Assembly (NCBI GenBank): GCA_942490645.1
Contig: CALNXN010000006.1
Location: 186,001-250,000 of the forward strand
DNA length: 64,000 nt
Direction of reading: 5' to 3'
Origin: CALNXN01 sp942490645
GTDB lineage: Bacteria > Pseudomonadota > Alphaproteobacteria > Rhodobacterales > Rhodobacteraceae
Made by a program: the position numbers and the translations under genes. Below the pieces are notes generated by a model. The model saw only the letters and a list, made by a program, of their open reading frames with translations, searched no databases and was not told where the DNA came from. Shown here in pieces: positions 56,552-64,000 of this stretch. The first letter of the stretch is position 1; the number at the start of each line of letters is the position of its first letter.

Positions 56552-57477
56552 TGGCTGTTCTTCTCCTGGCTGAAGTCAACGACGGTGAACTTGCGATGGA
56601 CGCGACGGCCAAGGCCGTGACGGCCGCGCAATCTCTGGGCGACGTGACTGTCTTGTGCACGGGTGCCACATGCTCCGCCGCGGCGGCAGAGGCGGCAACG
56701 ATCTCTGGCGTGGCCAAAGTGCTGTGCGCCGAAGACGCGATCTATGGCAAACGTCTGGCCGAACCGGTCGCCGATCTGATCGTTTCGCTGTCCGGCGATT
56801 ACGAACACATTGTGGCTCCGGCAACGACCGACGCAAAAAACATCATGCCGCGCGTTGCGGCCCTGTTGGACACCATGGTGATCTCTGACGCGACGGCGGT
56901 AGTGGATGGCGCGACGTTCGAGCGTCCGATCTATGCCGGCAACGCGATGCAGACGGTCAAATCGTCGGACCCCAAGAAGGTCGTGACCTTCCGCGGATCC
57001 ACGTTTGACGCAGCGCCAACCGGTGGGTCCGCGTCAGTGGAAAACATCGGTGCCGCAGGCGATCCCGGCCTGTCTGCATGGGTCGAAGACAAGGTGGCCG
57101 CGAGCGACCGCCCCGAGCTTACGTCTGCTGGCGTTGTTGTGTCCGGTGGGCGCGGCGTCGGATCCGAAGAGGATTTTGCGTTGATCGAAAAGCTGGCCGA
57201 CAAACTTGGCGCTGCGGTTGGTGCATCACGCGCAGCGGTCGACAGCGGCTATGCCCCGAACGATTGGCAAGTCGGTCAGACCGGCAAGGTCGTGGCACCC
57301 GAGCTTTACATCGCGGTCGGCATTTCCGGCGCGATCCAGCACCTCGCAGGCATGAAGGACTCCAAGATCATCGTGGCGATCAACAAGGACGAGGAAGCAC
57401 CGATCTTTCAGGTTGCGGACTACGGCCTTGTGGCCGACTTGTTCACGGCTGTGCCTGAGCTTCTTGAAAAGCTGTGA
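56551..57477 (+). CDS. etfA: Electron transfer flavoprotein alpha subunit
   Basis: 308 residues. C-terminal FAD-binding domain with VVSGGRGVGSEEDF, GASRAAVDSGYAPNDWQVGQTGK and the ISGAIQHLAGMKDS segment. Translationally coupled to etfB. Followed by an intrinsic terminator. Confidence 0.97.
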   Translation: MAVLLLAEVNDGELAMDATAKAVTAAQSLGDVTVLCTGATCSAAAAEAATISGVAKVLCAEDAIYGKRLAEPVADLIVSLSGDYEHIVAPATTDAKNIMPRVAALLDTMVISDATAVVDGATFERPIYAGNAMQTVKSSDPKKVVTFRGSTFDAAPTGGSASVENIGAAGDPGLSAWVEDKVAASDRPELTSAGVVVSGGRGVGSEEDFALIEKLADKLGAAVGASRAAVDSGYAPNDWQVGQTGKVVAPELYIAVGISGAIQHLAGMKDSKIIVAINKDEEAPIFQVADYGLVADLFTAVPELLEKL

Positions 57478-57500
57478 TCTTTTGACAAATCGAACGATGA

Positions 57501-57532
57501 AAGGCCCGCCAGGATCTGGCGGGCCTTTTTTC
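57501..57532 (+). terminator. Intrinsic terminator after etfA
   Basis: Stem GGCCCGCCA/TGGCGGGCC, short loop, then T6. Ends the adenosyltransferase-etfBA transcription unit, 24 bp after the etfA stop. Confidence 0.9.
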
Positions 57533-57539
57533 ATTCAGG

Positions 57540-58380
57540 TCATTTCGTGCAAGACCCGATCAGCGCCTGCGCCACTTCGCGGTGCACGCGCGGGCCCAGC
57601 ATTTCCGGGCCGCTGGCTGCTTCCATTCGGCAAAGACCATACCGTCCGTCCCCGCCGCCAGCGCCTCTGGCGAGGCCACGACCTCGACGCAGGCGGTCCA
57701 CACGGGGCACGCCACCTGATCAATCATCGCGCGGCGTGATGAACAGCGGGGTCTCGACAGGTCGAGGCCGTCGTCCGGCGGTCTTGGGCATCGGCGCGTG
57801 ATCCGCACCACAGCAAAACCACCTTGCCCTGGATCTGGCTGAGATCAGGATCTTCATCCGCGCCATCCATGCGGCCTGCAACTCCGCCCGGACGGTTGGA
57901 AACCGGTCTGGCGAGCACCAGCTGCAGGCGCTTGCAGCATGTGCCTCGTGAAAGTGGAATTCGGCGAAGTCCACGTCGCGGTAAATGGTTCTGAGCAACT
58001 CGGACGGCTTCGACAAACCGGTCATTGCGGCGCGGATGCACCGTATAGAACCGGTTGGATATATTCTGCGCCCTGGTCATCTGCAGAACCGTCACGCGGC
58101 CGTTGCGGACAGCCGTGATCAAGAACGGATCGTCGCATAAACATCAATCTGGACCGGCGTTGCAAACAGGCCGAAATTTGCGCAGGTTGCACCCAATTCG
58201 GCTTTCCACAATGCCGGAAACGGCGACGCGATATGAATTTCCCATAAATCGTCGTCCCGCCAAGAAACGCCACATACGGGCCGTCCAGCCGTCGCCGCGG
58301 CCCACGAAACAGCACTTTTGATCGCCCATACCGACACGGCAGATAGTCAAGGCGCACGCGCTCAGCGCATCAAAGGTCAT
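57540..58380 (-). CDS. DUF6473 family protein, frameshifted
   Basis: No single frame spans it, but pieces in several frames join into the Rhodobacteraceae DUF6473 pattern: MTFDALSAC at 58,380, YLPCRYG and LFRGPRRRLDGPYVAF, NFG..NAG, NRFYTVHPRRNDRF, ELLRTIYRDVDFAEFHF, ADHAPMPKTA and GTDGMVFAE, ending near 57,540. Function unknown; some relatives sit near polysaccharide genes. At least six single-base corrections are needed, in keeping with error-prone sequence here. Confidence 0.7.
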
Positions 58381-58540
58381 GATACCCACTCTCAATTTTT
58401 ATCTCACCCGACGCAGACTGTGACAGCGGAGCCTTGCGGATTCGCTAAAGGGTCAGTTTGACGACATTTACTGGACTGCGGCCCCTTGCCCCTGTCCCCG
58501 TGCGCACCCCTATGGTGCGCGGCGGATTAAGGGGATCGTC

Positions 58541-59422
58541 ATGGACATCAAGACCATCGGAATTGTGGGCGCGGGACAGATGGGCAACGGGATTGCCCAT
58601 GTGATGGCGCTGGCGGGCTATGATGTCATGCTCAACGATATCTCCGGAAGATGCGTGGACAGGCGGCTATGGCGATTGATGCGCCGGAATCTGGAACGTC
58701 AGGTCAGCCGCGGAAAAGATCAGCGGCGAGGATAAGGCCGAGGCGTTGGCAGCGGATCACGACCACGCATGACGCTGACGGACCTGGGCCCAACCGACCT
58801 GATCATCGAAGCCGCAACGGAGCGCGAAACCGTCAAGCAGGCGATCTTTGAAGACCTGCTCCCGCATTTGCAGCCGCACACCATTCTGACCTCCAACACG
58901 TCGTCAATCTCGATCACGCGTCTGGCCAGCCGCACGGACCGGCCCGAGAAATTCATGGGGTTTCATTTCATGAACCCGGTGCCGGTGATGCAATTGGTCG
59001 AGTTGATCCGCGGGATCGCGACGGATGAGGAAACGTTCAATTCGTGCAAGGCCGTCGTGGACCGCCTGAACAAAACCGCCGCCAGCGCCGAGGATTTTCC
59101 AGCTTTCATCGTGAACCGCATTTTGATGCCGATGATCAATGAGGCGGTTTACACCCTGTACGAAGGGGTGGGCAGCGTGCAGTCGATCGACAGCTCGCTC
59201 AAACTGGGTGCGAACCATCCGATGGGTCCGCTGGAACTGGCCGATTTCATCGGGCTGGACACCTGCCTTGCCATCATGAACGTGCTGCATGATGGGCTGG
59301 CTGATACCAAGTACCGTCCCTGCCCGTTGCTGACGAAATACGTCGAAGCCGGATGGCTGGGGCGCAAGACGGACCGTGGGTTTTACGACTATCGTGGCGA
59401 AACACCGGTCCCGACGCGCTGA
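58541..59422 (+). CDS. 3-hydroxybutyryl-CoA dehydrogenase, frameshifted
   Basis: Starts MDIKTIGIVGAGQMGNGIAH with AAGGGGA upstream; the NAD motif GAGQMGNG is clear. The frame is lost between about 58,640 and 58,775 (NLERQVSRGK appears in one frame, LIIEAATERE in another) and then continues correctly to 59,422 with MGFHFMNPVPVM, the catalytic-His region, and NHPMGPLELADFIGLD. Oxidises 3-hydroxybutyryl-CoA, in fatty acid or polyhydroxybutyrate metabolism. ETF genes nearby fit an acyl-CoA theme. Confidence 0.85.
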
Positions 59423-59425
59423 GGG

Positions 59426-60315
59426 TCAGTCTTTGAGCGACAAGGTGTGCTCGCGCAGCCACGCCATGAAGCCACGCGGATCGTCGGCCCACTTGTCAAC
59501 GTCGTCGTGGCTGAGGGGATGCCCGACAACGGGGCCTTGCGGCTTGTTCAGCGAATAGACGATTTCATGCAGCAACAGCCCTTGCCGCAGCATTGGCGAC
59601 AGCTTGTTGGCAATCTGGTAGGCACGCGAGTTTTGACCGGGAAACCGCATCGGCACCACTGTGGCACCCGAACGGCGGATCAGCTTGGCCGTGAAGACGT
59701 TCCATTCTGCCTCAACAGCCGGACCGAAGAATGTTTCTGACGCCGCGACGGAACCGGATGGGAACAGGGCGACCACGCCCCCGTCCTTCAGGTGCTTCAT
59801 GGCCTTGGCCGCATTTCGACGCCTTTGCGCTGCGCATCCTGGTCATGGGGAAACGGCACCGGGATCATGTAGGACCCGGCCACCTCGTCAATGGCGGTCA
59901 ACAATGAGCGTGTGAGGATGCGGTAATCGGGCCGAACCCGACCAATCAGATCTGCAAAGATCATCCCATCGACCATGCCATGCGGATGGTTTGCCACGAC
60001 AATCACCGGGCCGGATTTCGGGATACGGTCCAGTTGCGACTGCGGCGTGGTCAGGTCAATGCCCATCACGTCAAGCGCCGCGCGCCAGAACGCCTGTCCC
60101 TGCGGCGCGCCACGGCGTTCGAACTTGCGGATCAGACGTAGAATCGTCAGCTTGCCCGTAAACAGCTCCATCACGCTGATGATGCTCGACTTTACAGGAT
60201 CCTCGAACGTAGAGGCGTACGACAGGCTGCGCCGGTCGTATTTGGTGAATGTTACTGTCTCGGCCGGAACCGATGTCTCACCAAGGTTTTGCGAACTATC
60301 GACCAAAATCGACAT
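59426..60315 (-). CDS. Lysophospholipid acyltransferase family protein, one frameshift
   Basis: About 296 residues joined. PlsC-type motif I NHPHGMVDG (H-x4-D) near residue 105 and a later FPSGSVA. The frame breaks near 59,810; one missing G restores VEMRAKAMKHLKDGG. Acylates lysophospholipids or related glycerolipids at the inner membrane. Convergent with hbd, 3 bp apart. Confidence 0.85.
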
Positions 60316-60345
60316 CCTCTTTCCGAGCGGGTTACAAGGCTTGAG

Positions 60346-60615
60346 TCAGGCCCCTTCCCCAAACTTGTCGGCCACAAGCGCGGCCAACGCCTCGGCCAGC
60401 GCATCTGCGTCCGGGCCTGAGGTCTCAACGTCAATAAAGGTTCCCTTCGACGCTGCCAACATCAAAAGGCCCATAATACTGTCACCAGAGGCCGATACGC
60501 CGTCTTTCGAGACCTCAGCGGTGGCGTCAAACGCTTCGACCACCTCGACCAGCTTGGCAGAGGCGCGCGCATGCAGGCCCTTTTCGTTCACGATTTTCAA
60601 GTTGCAATGGGTCAT
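60346..60615 (-). CDS. ptsH: HPr phosphocarrier protein
   Basis: 89 residues. Phosphorylatable His15 in EKGLHARASA and Ser46 in SASGDSIMGLL. Both sites are present, so HPr can be phosphorylated by enzyme I and by the HPr kinase encoded nearby. Enzyme I is not in the window. Confidence 0.95.
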   Translation of the reverse strand: MTHCNLKIVNEKGLHARASAKLVEVVEAFDATAEVSKDGVSASGDSIMGLLMLAASKGTFIDVETSGPDADALAEALAALVADKFGEGA

Positions 60616-60630
60616 ATTCTGTCTGTTGTC

Positions 60631-61026
60631 CTAGTCATCGGGACTGATGTTTTGGCTGTCGATGTATTTCTTACCCGCCTCCAGAGCGGCACGCACAGCA
60701 TCCCCAACGGATTTGTGGCGGCTTTTCGCCAGCTTTATCAGCATCGGTAGATTTGCCCCATAGACAATGCGTCTGTTCTCGGGCTTGCAGGCCATCAAGC
60801 TCAGGTTGGAAGGCGATCCGCCATAAAGATCCGTGACAAGCACAACACCATTGCCCTGATCCACGGCGTCCGCCGCGTCGCAAATCTCACGCTCTTTGGT
60901 GCCTCGATCGTGGTCCGGTTCAATGGTCACAGCGCGCACACCATCCTGCGAACCCACGACATGTTCCACTGCGGCAAGGTATTCGCTCGCCAGCCGGCCA
61001 TGTGCGACGATCACAATTCCGATCAC
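60631..61026 (-). CDS. PTS EIIA component, mannose-type
   Basis: 131 residues from GTG 61,026, with GAAGAGG before it. His9 in MIGIVIVAHGR is the phosphorylation site; VTDLYGGSPSNLS is typical. In alphaproteobacteria this EIIA sits with HprK and HPr in a regulatory PTS lacking sugar permease. Follows rapZ. Confidence 0.93.
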   Translation of the reverse strand: MIGIVIVAHGRLASEYLAAVEHVVGSQDGVRAVTIEPDHDRGTKEREICDAADAVDQGNGVVLVTDLYGGSPSNLSLMACKPENRRIVYGANLPMLIKLAKSRHKSVGDAVRAALEAGKKYIDSQNISPDD

Positions 61027-61030
61027 TGGG

Positions 61031-61922
61031 CTATGCCTCTTCTTTGCGGCGCAGGTCTAATTCGCGGTGTCTTATAGACACCTGCCAGCCTTCATCTGCA
61101 AGGCACAAAGCGTGGGTTTGCGCCATAACAACCGACCTGTGTTGCCCGCCGGTGCACCCAAACGCAATCGAAAGGTGCGATTTTCCCTCATCCAGATAAG
61201 CGGGCAACAGCCAAAGGGACATATCCGCGACGCGCTGTCTCAAAGCCATCGCGCGCGCGGATCGCCTTGACGTGCGCTTGCAACCGCCGCATCGGTTCCG
61301 TTCAAAGCGCGCAAGGTCGGCTCCCAATAGGGATTCTTCAGAAAGCGGCAGTCAAACACCATATCGACGATGCGCGGCAGGCCACGTTTGTAGCTGAAAG
61401 CGTCTGCACGGAAACTGCCAGGTGGCTGTGGTCTTCGGCGGCAAACCAATGCTCAACCTCGGTGCGCAGTTCATGGACGTTCAGGTCGGTGGTGTCGATC
61501 AGCACATCGGCGCGCGCGCGCAGGGGGCCAAGCATTTCAAGTTCGCGTATGATCCCTTCGGTAGGGCGATCATCCGGGGCAAGCGGGTGCCTGCGTCGCG
61601 TCTCGGAAAAGCGTCGCAACAAGACGTCTGTTGTACAATCAAGGTACAGCAATTCGGGTGCGATCCCGCCGATGCCTGTCAACTGGCCCAGCAAGTCGAT
61701 GATCGCATTCGTGGAGAAATCGCGGTTGCGCGGGTCAATGCCCAGAGCCAGCGGACGTGTCTGTTCCGGCCCTTCCAGCAAGGACGACAGCAGTCGCAGC
61801 GGCAGGTTGTCGATGGCCTCATATCCGGCGTCTTCCAGCACATTCAGCGCACTTGACCGCCCTGCCCCGGAGGGGCCGGTAACCAAAACGATACGGCGTG
61901 CTGTAGGTTCGGTGGGTGTCAT
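61031..61922 (-). CDS. rapZ: RapZ-type nucleotide-binding adaptor, frameshifted
   Basis: Starts MTPTEPTARRIVLVTGPSG; Walker A GPSGAGRSS at residues 16-24. The frame breaks near 61,405 (an extra base; the joined sequence reads SYKRGLPRIVDMVFDCRFL) and again near 61,250-61,275, after which RVADMSLWLLPAYLDEGKSHLSIAFGCTGGQHRSV is in frame. In E. coli RapZ is an RNase E adaptor that senses UDP-GlcNAc precursor levels. Start overlaps the hprK stop (ATGA). Confidence 0.9.
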
Positions 61923-62367
61923 GATGGGTCTCTTCTTCCGCATCTGACATATTGCGAAATCGCGGCAGGAAAATGGGGGCCTTCAACTTTGTGAAGACAG
62001 GGCACCTCCACATCAAGGATACGCGCATGATGCACATGCGGCAGCCTTTCGTGCTCGGACGTGTCGAGGTCGATGATGACCTGTAGAATGGCTTCTTTGA
62101 CAGGCTGTGCGCGCAAAATGCCGACGCCGCGCGCTTCGATCAGCCCGTGCAGCGGAGCAGGCGCGCGCGCGCTGATCTGCGCGTCTATGCGGGTCAGTTC
62201 GGTCTGTCATCCGCAACCAGGGACGCCCCCAACGCCATGAGTTGCAAAGCCAACGTGGATTTTCCTGTGCCGGATGCCCCAACGATCAAGACCCCTGCCT
62301 TGTCAAAGGCCACGCAGCTCGCGTGAAGGGTCAAGGTCTGCCCAGCATCAAAGGGCGCGCTGCGCAC
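61919..62367 (-). CDS. hprK: HPr kinase/phosphorylase, short form, one frameshift
   Basis: About 149 residues joined, the short alphaproteobacterial form without the N-terminal domain of Bacillus HprK. Start GTG 62,367 is 3 bp after the chvG stop. P-loop GASGTGKST at residues ~30-38. The frame breaks near 62,208: one missing C makes VADDRPN* instead of VADDQTELT. Phosphorylates HPr on Ser46 and so links carbon status to ChvG signalling. Confidence 0.85.
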
Positions 62368-62370
62368 CGC

Positions 62371-64000
62371 TCAGATGGGGAGGCCGACAACGAAGCGGGC
62401 ACCCAATGGGTCGGAGGTGATATCGGCTTCGGTCGGACGAATGTTTTCGGCCCAGATCACCCCGCCATGCGCCTCCACGATCTGTTTGGAAATCGCGAGC
62501 CCGAGGCCTGAGTTGTTGCCGAAATGCTCGTCAGGGCGCTGCGAATAGAACCGCTTGAAAATCTTGGCCAGCGCCTGATCGGGAATGCCGGGACCCGTGT
62601 CTTCGACGACAATCAGCACACGGTTTTCACGCTTGCGGGCCCAGACCCGGATCGCATCGCCATCTTCGCAGAACGAGATGGCATTGGTGATCAGGTTGAC
62701 GAAAACCTGTGCCAGCCGCGCTTCCAGCCCTTGCACGTTGATCGGCTCAGCGGGGAAGTCGACGATGAATTCGATGCCCTTGGCTCCGCGCATCCTCGCC
62801 AAGATACTGGCCAAGATTGCTCAGCATCGTCAGAACGTTGAACGGTTCTTCCTCTTCCTTGACCAATTCGCTGTCCAGTCGAGATGCATTGGAGATGTCG
62901 CTCACGAGGCGGTCCAGCCGACGTACGTCATGATCAATCACGTCGAGCAGTTTTTCGCGCTGATCTTCCCGCTTGATCATCCGCAAGGTGCCCACCGCAG
63001 AGCGCAGGGAAGCCAAGGGGTTCTTGATCTCATGCGCCACATCGGCGGCAAATTGTTCGTTCCCGTCGATGCGGTTGTAGATTGCCGATATCATCCCGCG
63101 CAAAGCCCCGCTGAGACGCCCGATTTCGTCCGGGCGCGCTGTCAGATCGGGAATTCGGATGCGCCCCGGGTTCATCTTGCGGGCGTTCTTGTCGCGCCCA
63201 AGCTCAGCGGCTGCCGCCAGATCGGCCAACGGGTTGGCGATGGTCGAGGCCAGAACCAGGCTGAGGCCGATAGACACCAGCGTGGCGATGACAAACATCT
63301 GCAAGACGCGCTCACGCTCGCCGCGCACCAGCTTGTCAATCTCGCCCGCTGCGGTTGCCACGGCCACAGCACCTACGGCGCTGTCGTTCTGCAAAATGGG
63401 GGTGACCACCGTGAACAAGGCACCGCCCGCCACGTCGAGTTCATTCTTGATCTGGGTGCCGTCATTGAGCGAGCTGACCACCATGGGCTTGAGTTTTTCG
63501 CTCAGCGGCGTCTGATCCGCCTGTGACGCCCCGCCAAAGGGGGCGGACACCTGCGTCCACAACCAGGACAGCCCATCCGTCAGCAGCGTTTTTCCACCCG
63601 ATGCGTCGTCTTCTGCGCTGGTGGCAAGCCGCCCTTCGGTGTTGGCAATCAGCATCTCTTGCCGATCGAAGACGAAAACCTCGATCCCGGATCTTAGGTC
63701 AAGGCCATCCAATGTTGCCCTCAGATCAACACCGTCCCCGGTCGCCAGATTGACCGGCACACCATTGGGCAATTGCGCTTCGATCACGTCGGCAATCAAT
63801 TCCGCCTGGAAACAAGCGAAGCCGCACGTTGCACCGCGAGGCTGTCACGCGTTGAATTCAGGTACAGGATACCCGCGACCAGCACGTTCAACGCAATCAG
63901 GTTGAACGTGATGATTTTGCGCGTCAGCGGCGAGGCGCGCAGCGACATCAAGCCGCGCCGTTCGCGGTTGGCTCGGATCTCGTCAGGCGCCGTGGCGTCT
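62371..64000 (-). CDS. chvG: Sensor histidine kinase ChvG/ExoS, 5' part cut by window, two frameshifts
   Basis: The C-terminal part is complete: HAMP region (ANPLADLAAAAELGRDKNARK), H-box ADVAHEIKNPLASLR, N-box-like VFVNLITNA and G-box GLGLAISKQIV. The periplasmic loop and second span (VIATLVSIGLSLVLASTIANPL) are present. Frames break near 62,810 and near 63,812 (VQRAASLVSQAELIADVIE when one C is added). The N-terminal span begins SPLTRKIITFNLIAL. ChvG/ChvI controls acid and envelope stress; the chvI gene would lie to the right of the window. Confidence 0.93.

Overview
The window looks like a chromosomal segment from a Roseobacter-group alphaproteobacterium (Rhodobacteraceae). The evidence is the high-GC coding, the order tRNA-Trp-secE-nusG-rplKAJL-rpoBC-rpsLG-fusA-tuf-S10-spc-alpha all on the minus strand, a ChvG-HprK-RapZ-EIIA-HPr signalling operon, a DUF6473 gene and a PduO-etfB-etfA-hbd block. 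The group is inferred from gene content and protein character, not from a database search.

Layout. 1-27 kb holds the ribosomal protein supercluster on the minus strand. Transcription runs rpsL-rpsG-fusA-tuf, then rpsJ-rplC-rplD-rplW, rplB-rpsS-rplV-rpsC-rplP, rpmC-rpsQ-rplN-rplX-rplE-rpsN-rpsH-rplF-rplR-rpsE-rpmD, rplO-secY-adk and finally rpsM-rpsK. This normally continuous run is cut into six modules by unrelated genes: a cyclase-hydrolase fusion, two single-span membrane proteins, a four-gene block (NTF2-like, 2OG oxygenase, TIGR03067-like, DUF3775), an acyltransferase with a small hypothetical gene, and a DUF2461 gene. Most modules have a recognisable sigma70-type promoter (TTG-type -35, 17 bp, TAtACG-type -10), and several end in an intrinsic terminator. 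27-30.4 kb holds a glycosyltransferase-like gene, a DMT transporter and a secreted or membrane-anchored hydrolase. 30.5-43.5 kb is rpoC-rpoB-rplL-rplJ-rplA-rplK-nusG-secE, a membrane protein and tRNA-Trp. 43.6-50.4 kb is accessory: a CoA-transferase/hydratase pair resembling Mct/Meh of mesaconyl-CoA metabolism, a second tuf, a lipoprotein, a cytochrome P450 and a broken FosX-type gene. 50.6-59.4 kb holds parC, an SH3 protein, an SDR, a HIG1-like small protein, a cobalamin adenosyltransferase, etfB-etfA, a DUF6473 gene and 3-hydroxybutyryl-CoA dehydrogenase. 59.4-64 kb holds a lysophospholipid acyltransferase and the ptsH-EIIA-rapZ-hprK-chvG operon, with chvG running off the end.

Data quality matters. 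Many essential single-copy genes (rpoC five times, rpoB once, etfB twice, and hprK, rapZ, chvG and others) are interrupted by single-base indels, often in short homopolymers. These are best read as sequence errors rather than biology, so protein calls in 30-34 kb and 50-64 kb are composites across frames. No defence system, prophage, CRISPR array or convincing new multi-gene system was found. The most interesting features are the modular ribosomal cluster with its repeated promoter pattern, the cyclase-hydrolase fusion between tuf and rpsJ, the tuf gene-conversion pair that includes the terminator, and the mct/meh-like pair.
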